A program made the position numbers and the translations under genes. A DNA stretch of 64,000 bases. Source: Spirosoma agri. GTDB taxonomy: Bacteria; Bacteroidota; Bacteroidia; Cytophagales; Spirosomataceae. The notes beneath the pieces were generated by a model, which had not been told where the DNA came from, ran no database searches, and saw only the letters and a program-made list of their open reading frames with translations. The stretch is taken from the NCBI RefSeq assembly GCF_010747415.1, contig NZ_JAAGNZ010000001.1, positions 558,001-622,000 on the forward strand, given 5' to 3'. Shown one piece after another: positions 34,532-44,382 of the stretch (positions are counted from its first letter, which is position 1; every line of letters begins with the position of its first letter).

Positions 34532-35893
34532 ATGATTATGGCAGCGAAGAAAATAGCGATTCTTGGTGGTGGCGAAAGTGGCGTAGGCGCAGCCTTACTG
34601 GCTCGGGCAAAAGGATTCGATGTGTTTTTATCGGATAGAGGGTCGCTAAAAGAAGCGTATCGGACCACGTTACAGAATGCTTCAATTCCGTTTGAGGAGG
34701 GGCAGCATAGCGAAGAGCGTATTCTCGACGCGGCTGAGGTGGTCAAAAGCCCCGGTATTCCGGCAACGGTGCCCCTGGTTCAAAAACTGAAAGCGCAGGG
34801 AACGCCGGTTATCTCGGAAATTGAATTTGCCGCCCGTTATACGAAAGCAAAACTAATCGGTATAACCGGCAGCAACGGCAAAACAACCACAACGTTGCTG
34901 ACTTACCACCTACTCAAAACGGCGGGTTTTAACGTTGGGCTCGCGGGGAACGTAGGCGATAGTTTTGCGGCTCAGGTGATCGACGATTCATTCGATTATT
35001 TCGTGCTTGAGTTGAGCAGTTTCCAGCTGGACGATATGTACGACACCCACCTCGACGTGATGGTGATGCTCAACATTACGCCCGATCACCTGGACCGCTA
35101 CGGCTATGATTTTCAGAACTATACCGACTCAAAGTTTCGGATTATCCAGAATGCCAGACCGGAGGACACCTTTATCTATTTCCAGGAAAGCCAGCCGATC
35201 CTTAATGAATTGGCAAAGCGGAACCCATTGATACAGCGCCTGCCCATTTCTCTCGAAACCACGCCGTCTCCGGGTGGCTATTTTCAGAATGGTGAAATCG
35301 TGGCAACCTATGGCTCTGACGCCTATCGTGTAGCTTTGACCGATACAACCCTGCGTGGTCCGCATAACGCGATCAATACACTAGCTGCTGTACTGACCGC
35401 TAAGTCGCTGGATATTTCGAACGATGTGATTACGAAGGGACTGAAAACGTTCCAGAACGCACCCCACCGACTTGAGCCAGCTGGTACTAAGAATGGCGTT
35501 GTGTTCATCAACGACTCCAAAGCCACCAATGTCGATTCGGTATTCTACGCCCTGTCAAGCATGGATGTGCCAACGATCTGGATTGCAGGTGGCCAGGATA
35601 AAGGGAATGAGTATAGCGAACTCGACCAACTGGTGCACCAGAAAGTAAAAGCACTGATTTGTTTGGGTATCGATAACCATAAATTAGTAAGTTACTTCGG
35701 CGATAAGGTTGCGGCTATTTATGAGACGCAAAGTATAACCGATGCCGTGGCCAAAGGACTGGAATGGGGGCAGCCCGGCGATGCTGTTTTGCTGTCTCCG
35801 GCCTGCGCAAGTTTTGACTTATTCAAAAATTATGAAGATCGTGGTAATCAGTTCAAGGCTGCGGTCAACCACTTAATTGAGTCTGATAACTAG
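34532..35893 (+). CDS. murD: UDP-MurNAc-L-alanine D-glutamate ligase
   Basis: 453 residues from the ATG at 34532 (an ATG at 34538 is the alternative). It adds D-Glu to UDP-MurNAc-L-Ala. Rossmann-like start KKIAILGGGESGVGAALLA; P-loop LIGITGSNGKTTTTLL; ELSSFQLDDM; NITPDHLDRYGYDFQNY; FINDSKATNVDSV; and LSPACASFDLFKNYEDRG are family blocks. It opens the second block of the dcw cluster, and a -7-like TTATTTTG lies just upstream (34511-34518 area), so the block probably has its own promoter. Confidence 0.97.
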   Translation: MIMAAKKIAILGGGESGVGAALLARAKGFDVFLSDRGSLKEAYRTTLQNASIPFEEGQHSEERILDAAEVVKSPGIPATVPLVQKLKAQGTPVISEIEFAARYTKAKLIGITGSNGKTTTTLLTYHLLKTAGFNVGLAGNVGDSFAAQVIDDSFDYFVLELSSFQLDDMYDTHLDVMVMLNITPDHLDRYGYDFQNYTDSKFRIIQNARPEDTFIYFQESQPILNELAKRNPLIQRLPISLETTPSPGGYFQNGEIVATYGSDAYRVALTDTTLRGPHNAINTLAAVLTAKSLDISNDVITKGLKTFQNAPHRLEPAGTKNGVVFINDSKATNVDSVFYALSSMDVPTIWIAGGQDKGNEYSELDQLVHQKVKALICLGIDNHKLVSYFGDKVAAIYETQSITDAVAKGLEWGQPGDAVLLSPACASFDLFKNYEDRGNQFKAAVNHLIESDN

Positions 35894-35938
35894 CTAATTA
35901 GTAGCTGGTTATTGTTCGTTATCTGTTCTTTAAAAACC

Positions 35939-37060
35939 ATGGTTCTGCGCGACTGGATTCGTACTCATCTTAAAGGCGACCGCCAAATCTGGTGGATCGT
36001 CCTGTATTTATCGATCATGAGCGTGTTGGTCGTGTATAGTGCAACGGGGACGAAGGCGTTTCGGGAGCTGGACGGCAACACCGAAATATTCCTGCTCAAG
36101 CACGGATCGCTGTTGATGCTTGGTTTAGTCTGTACCTACTTCGCACACAAGATCAATTACATCTACTATGCCCGGTTAGCTAAATTCGGGTTGTGGCTGT
36201 CCATTCCATTGCTCTTATGGGCTTTTTTTAAAGGATCGACTCTCAATGATGCGTCGCGCTGGGTGACCATTCCGATCATTAACCAGACATTTCAACCGTC
36301 GGATTTAGCGAAGCTGGCCCTCATATCCAGTTTAGCGGCCATGCTGGCCAAGCGGCAGCGATTCATGAGTGATCCCAGCGTTCTGATCAACATGATCTTC
36401 TGGATTGCGTTGATCTGTTCGCTCATCGTCTTATCGAATACATCGACAGCTTTATTATTGGGGGCGACCTGCTTCCTGCTCATGTATATTGGCCGGGTTC
36501 CCGTTCGCTATCTGGCCATCATGGTTGGGGCCTGTATCGTTTTTGGCAGTATCGGTTTATATCTGGGCCAGCGGTTTGGCACGGCTACTAACCGGATCAA
36601 GAGTTTTATGGATTCCGACAAGGTAGTCTACCAGGTCGAACAATCGTATATCGCGCTCGCCAATGGAGGATTGGTCGGACAGGGCCCTGGCAACAGCCAC
36701 CAGCGCAACACACTCCCAAACCCTTTTTCGGACTTTATTTATGCCATTATCGTTGAAGAGTACGGCTTGTTAATGGGCGGTATTCCGGTCGTACTGGCTT
36801 ATATCTGGTTCTTGTGGCGAGGCATCAAAGCCATTCAGAAAACGACACGCCCGTTTGGCGGGCTCCTATCGGCGGGCCTGACCTTCAGCATTGTCTTTCA
36901 GGCATTTGCCAGTATTTGCGTAGCGATTGGGTTAGCTCCCGTTACCGGTCAGCCCTTGCCGTTACTCAGTATGGGGGGCACTTCACTGATCTTTACGGGA
37001 CTGGCTATCGGCATCGTGTTGAGTGTCAGCCGTGATGAAGTCGACGAGAGTAAAATTTAG
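35939..37060 (+). CDS. ftsW: Septal peptidoglycan glycosyltransferase FtsW
   Basis: 373 residues from the ATG at 35939, SEDS family, with about ten membrane spans. It polymerises lipid II at the division site together with FtsI. Recognisable parts are SVLVVYSATGTKAF near TM1, TFQPSDLAKLALI, NGGLVGQGPGNSHQRNTLP with the conserved loop, FSDFIYAIIVEEYGL and the C-terminal GQPLPLLSMGGTSLI. Genomic position between murD and murG marks it as FtsW rather than RodA. Confidence 0.96.
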   Translation: MVLRDWIRTHLKGDRQIWWIVLYLSIMSVLVVYSATGTKAFRELDGNTEIFLLKHGSLLMLGLVCTYFAHKINYIYYARLAKFGLWLSIPLLLWAFFKGSTLNDASRWVTIPIINQTFQPSDLAKLALISSLAAMLAKRQRFMSDPSVLINMIFWIALICSLIVLSNTSTALLLGATCFLLMYIGRVPVRYLAIMVGACIVFGSIGLYLGQRFGTATNRIKSFMDSDKVVYQVEQSYIALANGGLVGQGPGNSHQRNTLPNPFSDFIYAIIVEEYGLLMGGIPVVLAYIWFLWRGIKAIQKTTRPFGGLLSAGLTFSIVFQAFASICVAIGLAPVTGQPLPLLSMGGTSLIFTGLAIGIVLSVSRDEVDESKI

Positions 37061-37149
37061 TGTTGTGCCGGGTTACCGGACTCGTGCGTAGTTCATGATT
37101 CGCTAACGGACCAGCAATCGGAAAACTATAGTCTACAACTATACATCAA

Positions 37150-38241
37150 ATGAAAGTTATTATCAGCGGGGGCGGCACCGGTGGACATATTTACCCGGCC
37201 ATTGCCATTGCCAACGAATTGAAAGTCCTGGACCCTACTACGCAAATTCTGTTTGTAGGGGCCGAAGGAAAAATGGAAATGGAGAAAGTGCCCCGAGCTG
37301 GTTATGAGATCGTTGGCTTGCCTGTCGTTGGTATCAAGCGTGAATTCACACTGGCGAATCTGGCTTTTCCCATCAAATTAGGCCGGAGTTTTCTGCGTGC
37401 TCAGCAGATCGTTCGTGAGTTTCGGCCCGATGCGGCTGTTGGTGTGGGTGGCTATGCGAGTGGCCCGCTGTTGTTCGCGGCATCACTGAAAGGAATTCCA
37501 ACGCTGATTCAGGAGCAAAACTCGTATGCCGGGCTGACAAACAAGGCATTAGCCCGGTGGGCAGAACGTATTTGTGTAGCCTATCCGGGTATGGACGCGT
37601 TCTTTCCCGCCGATAAAATAAAAGTGACGGGGAATCCGGTACGCAGTGATATTCAGTTTGCCGATCAGCAAATCGATGCCGGGCGGAAACTGTTTGGGCT
37701 GGAAACGAACCGTCCTACAGTATTGGTCATTGGCGGGAGTCAGGGCGCCCGAACGCTGAACGAAAGTCTGGAGGCTGGTCTACACCGATTTGTGGATGCG
37801 GGCGTTCAAGTAGTTTGGCAAACCGGAACGGCGTTTATCGAACGGGCGCGGGCGGCTGTTGCGGCAACAGGCTCACCGTTAATCAAGGCTTACGACTTCA
37901 TCTACGAGATGGATAAAGCTTATGCGGTGGCTGATGCCGTGGTATCGAGAGCAGGTGCGTTGTCCGTATCCGAACTTTGTTTGGTCGGTAGGCCCGCCAT
38001 TTTAGTACCTTTGCCGACGGCTGCGGAAGATCACCAGACAAAAAATGCCATGAGTCTGGTCGATCGGCACGCTGCTTTGCTGGTCAATGACCGCACCGCG
38101 CGCGAAGAGCTCGTAACGGCTGCGCTGGCCTTACTGGCTAATTCGGCCCAGCGTCAGCAACTAAGTACTGAGATTAAGACACTGGCAAAGCCGAATGCGG
38201 CCCGTGAAATTGCAGAAGAAGTAACAAAACTTATCAACTAG
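37150..38241 (+). CDS. murG: Lipid II synthase MurG
   Basis: 363 residues. A membrane-associated GT28 enzyme adding GlcNAc to lipid I. The N-terminal loop KVIISGGGTGGHIYPAIAIA, DAAVGVGGYASGPLL, IQEQNSYAGLTNK and the UDP-GlcNAc site VIGGSQGARTLNES and VVSRAGALSVSELCLVGRPA are characteristic. It follows ftsW in the normal dcw order. Confidence 0.98.
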   Translation: MKVIISGGGTGGHIYPAIAIANELKVLDPTTQILFVGAEGKMEMEKVPRAGYEIVGLPVVGIKREFTLANLAFPIKLGRSFLRAQQIVREFRPDAAVGVGGYASGPLLFAASLKGIPTLIQEQNSYAGLTNKALARWAERICVAYPGMDAFFPADKIKVTGNPVRSDIQFADQQIDAGRKLFGLETNRPTVLVIGGSQGARTLNESLEAGLHRFVDAGVQVVWQTGTAFIERARAAVAATGSPLIKAYDFIYEMDKAYAVADAVVSRAGALSVSELCLVGRPAILVPLPTAAEDHQTKNAMSLVDRHAALLVNDRTAREELVTAALALLANSAQRQQLSTEIKTLAKPNAAREIAEEVTKLIN

Positions 38242-38314
38242 GAGCAAAGCGGAAAAACGGTTGCGCAAGATACAAGCGCGTTCCCTGCTTTAGCGGTCCA
38301 CTCCTTTTCGACGT

Positions 38315-39700
38315 ATGACCTTAGATCAGTTCAAGTACATTTATTTTTTGGGTATTGGTGGCATTGGCATGAGCGCCCTTGCCCGATGGTTTGGTGTGAA
38401 TGGGTATGACGTGGCCGGTTACGACAAGACGCCTACGGCGCTGACAACCGCGCTGCAAACCGAAGGCATGGCAATTCATTTTCTGGAAGATGTTGAGCAG
38501 ATACCCGTTTCGTTTCGCCAGAACCCGTCCGAAACGCTCGTTATCTACACACCTGCTGTTCCGAAAACGCATCAGGAATATATTTATTTAACGGAAAACG
38601 GCTTTACCTTACAGAAACGCTCCCAGGTATTAGGGTTGCTGGCTGGCCAGATGAAAACCGTTGGCGTTGCCGGGACGCACGGCAAAACGACAACCTCCTC
38701 GATGGTGGCCCACATTCTTCGTCATTCGGGCGTGAACTGTGCGGCTTTTCTGGGCGGAATCACCAATAACTACGGGACGAATTTTCTGCTCAATGAGCCT
38801 GCCGACGATCTGCGATCGGTCGTTTGTGTCGTAGAAGCCGATGAGTTCGATCGTTCTTTCCTGACCTTATTTCCCAATCTGGCCATTGTTACATCGACGG
38901 ATGCCGACCATCTGGATATTTACGGCGCGCATGAGGCTGTGCTTGAGTCATTTGCCATTTTTGTTAGCCAGATCGAGTCAGACGGTACGCTGTTCATGAA
39001 AAAAGGATTGGCGCTGACCGATAAAACAAAAGCAACTGTCCAGCAGTATTCTCTTGACGAGGGCGATTATTACAGCCAAAATCTGACGATTGAAAACGCG
39101 GCATTTGTATTCGATTTGGTATATCCAGATGGTGTTATTGATGCTATTCACTTAGTTGTTCCGGGTTACCATAACGTCGAAAATGCGGTTGCTGCCGGGG
39201 CAGTAGCGCTGAAATTGGGTGTCTCTCCAGAGGCCATTCGATCGGCGTTGAATAGTTATCTGGGCGTTCGTCGGCGATTCGAGTACGTGCTTAAAACAGA
39301 TGAGGCTGTGCTTATCGACGATTATGCGCACCACCCGGCTGAAGTGAAAGCGTTTCTGCAATCCGTTAAAGCCTTATACCCAGACCGTGAGTTGACAGCT
39401 ATCTTTCAGCCGCACCTGTTCACGCGCACCCGCGATTTTGCCGAAGGGTTTGCGGAAAGCCTGTCGCTGGCTGATTCGGTAATTCTGCTGGATATTTATC
39501 CGGCCCGCGAATTACCAATCGAGGGCGTGACCTCAGAATTGATTTTTCGGGATATTCGCTCTAAAACGAAGCAACGAAGTACCAAAGACGAACTACTCGA
39601 CGTTGTGCGGGGGATGAAACCATCGTTGCTTGTTACTATTGGAGCCGGTGATGTGGATCAAATGTTACCAGCCTTGAAAAGCGTGCTAAAAGACCAATAG
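38315..39700 (+). CDS. murC: UDP-MurNAc L-alanine ligase
   Basis: 461 residues. It adds L-Ala to UDP-MurNAc, the first peptide step. It begins with a GIGGIGMSALARWF motif; the P-loop is VGVAGTHGKTTTSSMVAHIL; VEADEFDRSFLTL, STDADHLDIYG and DDYAHHPAEV complete the family set. It sits 73 bp after murG in the standard order. Confidence 0.97.
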   Translation: MTLDQFKYIYFLGIGGIGMSALARWFGVNGYDVAGYDKTPTALTTALQTEGMAIHFLEDVEQIPVSFRQNPSETLVIYTPAVPKTHQEYIYLTENGFTLQKRSQVLGLLAGQMKTVGVAGTHGKTTTSSMVAHILRHSGVNCAAFLGGITNNYGTNFLLNEPADDLRSVVCVVEADEFDRSFLTLFPNLAIVTSTDADHLDIYGAHEAVLESFAIFVSQIESDGTLFMKKGLALTDKTKATVQQYSLDEGDYYSQNLTIENAAFVFDLVYPDGVIDAIHLVVPGYHNVENAVAAGAVALKLGVSPEAIRSALNSYLGVRRRFEYVLKTDEAVLIDDYAHHPAEVKAFLQSVKALYPDRELTAIFQPHLFTRTRDFAEGFAESLSLADSVILLDIYPARELPIEGVTSELIFRDIRSKTKQRSTKDELLDVVRGMKPSLLVTIGAGDVDQMLPALKSVLKDQ

Positions 39701-39737
39701 ATAAAAATATCTGGATGACGACTTAGCTTATACACAG

Positions 39738-40511
39738 ATGTTTTCTACCTTTAAATCAATCAAGAAGTGGTTGGTCACAATTGGGGGAGTTTTTTTGCTC
39801 TTTTGTCTAATCGCTTTTACTGAAATCCGGCACAGACAGAAGCGCGTTCAGGCCGTTATTGTACATATCGACCAAATCGATGGACATTCTTTCCTAACGC
39901 GTCGGGATGTAACCGGTTATCTGACCAATGGCGGGGCTGATCCGGTGATCGGTAAAGAGTATAAAGAGCTTGACTTCCATCAGTTGGAGGAGCGGCTTCA
40001 GAATCATGGATTGATAAACAAATGTCAGGTGTCCCGTGATCTTACGGGAGATTTGCTGGTCACGATCGAACAGCCCAGACCGGTTGCTCGGTTAATGGCA
40101 TCGAATGAGGGGTTGAGGATGGTAGCGGGACAGTATGTAAGCGAAGACGGTAAATTTTTTCCCATCTCGATGAATTATTCGGCCCGCGTACCGGTGTTAA
40201 CGGGGAATTACTTTGACAAAAATCGTTCGCTCGCCAACGAACGGAACAAACCGTTGCTGGAATTACTGAAACGAGTGCGTAATGACCCGTTTTGGCGGGC
40301 TCAGATCACTGAGCTATCGGTTGATGAGCAGGGAAGGATAACAATGTGGCCGCAAGTGGGCAACCATCAGATCGAATTCGGGACTCCGACCGATCTGGAG
40401 GCCAAGTTGAAAAAACTGAAATTATTTTATACGGACGTTCTACCGGTAAAAGGTTGGGACCGATATAGCCGGGTGAATGTCCAATACAGAAATCAAATCG
40501 TGTGCGAATGA
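39738..40511 (+). CDS. ftsQ: Cell division protein FtsQ
   Basis: 257 residues. Short cytoplasmic tail, one transmembrane segment (about 10-30, WLVTIGGVFLLFCLIAFTE), then a POTRA-like region (IVHIDQIDGHSFLTRRDVTGYL) and the beta domain (TGDLLVTIEQPRPVARLM, FPISMNYSARVPVLTGNYF). It links FtsL/FtsB to the early divisome. FtsQ is poorly conserved in sequence; position between murC and ftsA, with a 4-nt overlap with ftsA, settles the call. Confidence 0.92.
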   Translation: MFSTFKSIKKWLVTIGGVFLLFCLIAFTEIRHRQKRVQAVIVHIDQIDGHSFLTRRDVTGYLTNGGADPVIGKEYKELDFHQLEERLQNHGLINKCQVSRDLTGDLLVTIEQPRPVARLMASNEGLRMVAGQYVSEDGKFFPISMNYSARVPVLTGNYFDKNRSLANERNKPLLELLKRVRNDPFWRAQITELSVDEQGRITMWPQVGNHQIEFGTPTDLEAKLKKLKLFYTDVLPVKGWDRYSRVNVQYRNQIVCE

Positions 40512-41902
40512 CGACGACAAACATTGGCGATAAAATCGTGGTAGGGCTCGACATCGGCAGTACAAAAGTGTGTGCCGTAGCGGGTCGGGTGGTGCGTAAT
40601 AACAAAGATCAGGAAACACTCGAAGTGCTGGGCGTTGGCGAAACATTGCTGACCGATGGCGTGACGAAAGGATCGGTTGTAAATGTCAATAATACGGTAA
40701 GTGCAATCAAACGGGCTGTTGCGGAAGCATCGAATCAATCGAATCTGAACATTCATCTGGTCAATGTAAGCTTTAGCGGAGCGCACGTTTTATCAGTCAA
40801 GTCAAGTGGAAGTATTACTCGTTCGTCGTCAGGCGATGAGATTCAGTCGGAGGATATCGATCACCTGTTAAGTGACATGTATCGAACGTCCATTCCAGCT
40901 GACAAAGAAATTATTCACGTACTGCCAATGGATTTTGTGGTTGACGGCGAAACGAACGTCAATCAACCCGTAGGTCGTAACGGTGTTAAGCTTGGTGCTG
41001 ATTTTCAGTTGATCACGGCTCAGGCTAACGCGGCCCGGAATGTTCGCAAATGCATCATGCGGAACAATCTTCAGCAGGAAACGATGATGTTGTCACCCCT
41101 GGCATCGGGATTGGCGGTGCTGACCGATGAAGAGAAAGACGCGGGTGTTGCACTGGTGGATATTGGTGGTGGCACGACTGAGTTAGCCATTTATTATCGG
41201 GGTGTTTTACGGCACGTAGCTGTATTTCCGTGGGCGGGCAATAGTCTGACTGCCGATATTCAGTCGGGTTGTAAAATAATGCCCGATCAGGCCGAGCAAC
41301 TGAAAAAACGATTTGGCAATGCCGATCCGGGCGAATATAACATCAATGAAGTAGTAGCTGTACCGGGTTTGAGCAATCGCAAACCAAAGGACGTACTGCT
41401 CAAAAATGTGGCCGTAATTATTGAAGATCGGCTGCGCGAAATTGCTGCGCTGGTACAGGCTGAAGTGATTCGGGCTGGCTACGAAGGAAAACTGCTGGCG
41501 GGTATTGTGCTGACAGGCGGAACGGCTCTTGTACCGGGTGTAGAACATATCTTCAGCCGGGTAACGGGAACGGAAGCAAAAGTTGGCTATCCGGAGCACC
41601 TGGAACCAAATGGACGGGCCGATCTGGTGGGTGATCCGGCGTATGCCACGGCTGTTGGCCTGGTCTGGGCGGGTTATAAAACCATCGACAACCGGATCTC
41701 GTTCATCAGCGATCCAGCCAGAGCTGCTTATATCGAAGAACAGGCACCAGCGCCTGCTCGTCCATCCTACGGTAATCCGGTAATAAGCAGTCGGGATAAA
41801 ACGCCTGAAAAGGAAATTCCCAAGAAGGAAAAAGGAGGATTTTTGAGCTGGCTGAAAGAAGCGCTCCAGCCAATTCGAGGCAGCGAAACCGATCCTTATT
41901 GA
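40508..41902 (+). CDS. ftsA: Cell division protein FtsA
   Basis: 464 residues from the ATG at 40508. An actin-like ATPase that tethers FtsZ to the membrane: VVGLDIGSTKVCAVAG (phosphate 1), SFSGAHVLSV and EDIDHLL in the 1C domain, ALVDIGGGTTELAIY (phosphate 2) and GIVLTGGTALVPGVE. The C-terminal 20 residues (GFLSWLKEALQPIRG) form the amphipathic membrane-targeting helix, after a Pro/Lys-rich linker. It overlaps ftsQ by 4 nt. Confidence 0.96.
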   Translation: MTTTNIGDKIVVGLDIGSTKVCAVAGRVVRNNKDQETLEVLGVGETLLTDGVTKGSVVNVNNTVSAIKRAVAEASNQSNLNIHLVNVSFSGAHVLSVKSSGSITRSSSGDEIQSEDIDHLLSDMYRTSIPADKEIIHVLPMDFVVDGETNVNQPVGRNGVKLGADFQLITAQANAARNVRKCIMRNNLQQETMMLSPLASGLAVLTDEEKDAGVALVDIGGGTTELAIYYRGVLRHVAVFPWAGNSLTADIQSGCKIMPDQAEQLKKRFGNADPGEYNINEVVAVPGLSNRKPKDVLLKNVAVIIEDRLREIAALVQAEVIRAGYEGKLLAGIVLTGGTALVPGVEHIFSRVTGTEAKVGYPEHLEPNGRADLVGDPAYATAVGLVWAGYKTIDNRISFISDPARAAYIEEQAPAPARPSYGNPVISSRDKTPEKEIPKKEKGGFLSWLKEALQPIRGSETDPY

Positions 41903-41987
41903 TCCATTGGGGGTAACCGGCCTGGAGCCGGTTTAATCGTATACAGGCAGTTTGTTAATTTACACAAAAAAGACACCACCTAATAAG

Positions 41988-43442
41988 ATGCTGAGTCAGG
42001 GCTATAGATTCGATATACCAGACGACAATCCAACGATCATCAAGGTTGTGGGCGTGGGTGGCATGGGCGGCAATGCCGTCAAGCACATGTTCAACCTGGA
42101 GATGAAGGATGTAAACTTCGCCGTTTGCAACACAGACCGACAGGCTCTAATGAGCAACCCTGTGCCGACCAAGTTACAACTGGGTGATGGATTGGGAGCC
42201 GGTACAGAAGCGAAAGCCGGCGAAGATGCAGCCCGTGCCAGCATCGAAGAGATTCGAAACCTGTTGGCTCCACCGACCAAGATGGTTTTTATCACCGCCG
42301 GTATGGGGGGCGGCACGGGTACAGGTGCAGCTCCGGTTGTGGCCGAAGTGGCTCGTGAAATGGGATTATTGACGGTGGCCGTTGTTACGGCACCGTATTA
42401 TTTTGAAGGGACCGATAAGAAAGAACAGGCCCGTGAAGGTATTGAAAAGCTGAAGAAAAGCTGCGATACGGTTCTGGTCGTGTTGAATGATAAGCTGGCC
42501 GAATTATACAGCGAACTCACCTGGACGGATGCCTATGCGCATGCGGACGACGTGCTGGCGAATGCGGTAAAAAGCATTGCCGAAATCATTACAACCCAGG
42601 GTGACATCAACGCTGACTTTGCCGACGTAAAGAAAGTGCTCGAAGGAGCTGGTCAGTCGGTGATGGGTTCGGCGGAAGCAGGTGGTGAAGATCGGGCGCT
42701 CAACGCCATTGAAGCAGCCCTGAATTCGCCATTGCTCAACGATCACGACATCCGGGGTGCCAAGCGTATTCTGCTCACAATCTCGTCCAGCAAAGAGCAC
42801 GCTATGAAACTGAAAGAGCAAATGGCTATTTCAGAACACGTGGCCAAGAAGATTCAGGCCGAAGCCCGAATGTTCAAATTCGGTGCAATCACGGACAAAA
42901 ATCTTGGGGATAGCTTACGGGTAACTGTCATAGCGGCTGGATTCGATGGGACAGATACGCTCATGAATCAGCTGAAAGGCAAATCGCTTCCTAACGTCGA
43001 GGAAACGGCTGTGGTCGAAGAAGTCGAGGAAACGGTAGATACACCCGAAGATGCGCTGAACGAAGAAAATTCGCTATTGACTGATGAGGCAGCATTGGCA
43101 GAGATCGAGCCAACATCGCCCGAAACGGCGACTGTTACGCCGAAGGTCAATGAACGCGAGTTGACACCTACGGGTCTCAATGGAACCACGATCGTGCGTC
43201 CCGAGTCCCTGAATGGCAGCTTCCGGCCAACCCACGATGACGATGGGGGCACACTGGTCATGGACGAAGAAGAACGGCATGATGATGCCGATCTGATCAG
43301 GCGTACTGTCGATGCTTTCGCGAAGGGGCAGTATTCCGCTTCTGATCTTGACCGGCCCGCATTTGAGCGCAACAAAACCGTTCTCTATGCTATGCCGCTG
43401 TTGCCTGAAAATGAATTCGTTCGCTCCAAGTTGAACGAATAA
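41988..43442 (+). CDS. ftsZ: Cell division GTPase FtsZ
   Basis: 484 residues from the ATG at 41988. Tubulin-like GTPase forming the Z ring. KVVGVGGMGGNAVKHM is the N-terminal nucleotide contact; ITAGMGGGTGTGAAPVVAEV is the tubulin signature; NADFADVKKVLEGAG contains the T7 region. A long acidic, low-complexity linker (about 335-445) is followed by DLDRPAFERNKTVLY, the C-terminal peptide that would bind FtsA. It is longer than E. coli FtsZ (383), mainly because of the linker, as usual in Bacteroidota. A terminator ends the cluster. Confidence 0.98.
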   Translation: MLSQGYRFDIPDDNPTIIKVVGVGGMGGNAVKHMFNLEMKDVNFAVCNTDRQALMSNPVPTKLQLGDGLGAGTEAKAGEDAARASIEEIRNLLAPPTKMVFITAGMGGGTGTGAAPVVAEVAREMGLLTVAVVTAPYYFEGTDKKEQAREGIEKLKKSCDTVLVVLNDKLAELYSELTWTDAYAHADDVLANAVKSIAEIITTQGDINADFADVKKVLEGAGQSVMGSAEAGGEDRALNAIEAALNSPLLNDHDIRGAKRILLTISSSKEHAMKLKEQMAISEHVAKKIQAEARMFKFGAITDKNLGDSLRVTVIAAGFDGTDTLMNQLKGKSLPNVEETAVVEEVEETVDTPEDALNEENSLLTDEAALAEIEPTSPETATVTPKVNERELTPTGLNGTTIVRPESLNGSFRPTHDDDGGTLVMDEEERHDDADLIRRTVDAFAKGQYSASDLDRPAFERNKTVLYAMPLLPENEFVRSKLNE

Positions 43443-43460
43443 CTGATCTGATTTTGCGAC

Positions 43461-43490
43461 AAAAGGGCTTTCTCGACGGAAGCCCTTTTT
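43461..43490 (+). terminator. ftsZ terminator
   Basis: AAAAGGGCTTTC (43461-43472), loop TCGAC, GGAAGCCCTTTT (43478-43489) and a T-run. It ends the murD-ftsZ block. Confidence 0.85.
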
Positions 43491-43578
43491 CATTGATGAT
43501 TTGTGTCATAAACCGCTTTCGTCATTCAGTTCGATTCAGGCATTGACACGGATTTCGGTCCGTATAACCAATAGTATC

Positions 43579-44277
43579 GTGACGCACCTCGATGTGAAGA
43601 GCGCCATTCTAGCGCAGGCTAACCCTGAACGGGCTCAGTCATCAGCCTCGTTTTTTAAGACGAAACCTGGTCAATACGGCGAAGGAGATCAGTTTATGGG
43701 GCTTTCCATGCCGCAGCAACACGCCATTGCCAAGCAATATCTAACGCTTTCGATCGACGATGTAGAACAGTTAGTGCACGAGCCGTTCCACGAAATGCGG
43801 ATGACTGGTCTTCTGATCTGGGTATATCAGGCTCGAAAAGCCGGTGCGATACAGCAGGCGATTTTGATGGATCGATATGTGGCGAATCGGCGTTACGTCA
43901 ATAACTGGGATTTAGTCGATGTATCGTGCCCGTACCTGGTCGGTCAGCCCTTGCTCCAGCGCGATCGTTCTATTCTTTACGACTTAGTGCAGGAGGATCA
44001 TTTATGGAGCCAACGAATGGCGATCGTGTCGACAGTCGCGTTTATTCGAGCCGGACAATTTGCGGATACACTGGCTATCGCGGAGCTATTGCTGACGCAT
44101 AAACATGATCTGATTCACAAGGCGGTTGGCTGGATGTTGCGGGAAGTGGGCAAGCGTAATATTGACGCACTCGACGAATTTTTGCACGATTACGGGAGGC
44201 AAATGCCCCGTACATCGCTGCGTTATGCGATCGAACGGTTCGAACTGGCCCGTCGCACCTATTATCTGACACGGTAA
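43579..44277 (+). CDS. AlkD-like DNA alkylation repair protein
   Basis: 232 residues from the GTG at 43579 (MTHLDVKSAIL); the frame is open further upstream to a TTG at 43501, but the extra residues do not resemble the family. All-helical HEAT-like repeats with FFKTKPGQYGEGDQFMGLSM, HEMRMTGLLIW, NNWDLVDVSCPYLVG and HDLIHKAVGWMLREVGKR are conserved in AlkD glycosylases, which remove 3-alkyladenine and 7-alkylguanine. VDVS with the Trp-Asp pair (NNWDLVD) is the catalytic region. The gene stands alone. Confidence 0.87.
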   Translation: MTHLDVKSAILAQANPERAQSSASFFKTKPGQYGEGDQFMGLSMPQQHAIAKQYLTLSIDDVEQLVHEPFHEMRMTGLLIWVYQARKAGAIQQAILMDRYVANRRYVNNWDLVDVSCPYLVGQPLLQRDRSILYDLVQEDHLWSQRMAIVSTVAFIRAGQFADTLAIAELLLTHKHDLIHKAVGWMLREVGKRNIDALDEFLHDYGRQMPRTSLRYAIERFELARRTYYLTR

Positions 44278-44382
44278 ATGGGAGAATTGGTCGATGGACT
44301 TTGTATCTTTACACCCCACATTGGCAACTGTCAACTAAAAACCGGCCTGCCTCATAGCGGCTATCAACTGTAAACTTAGACT

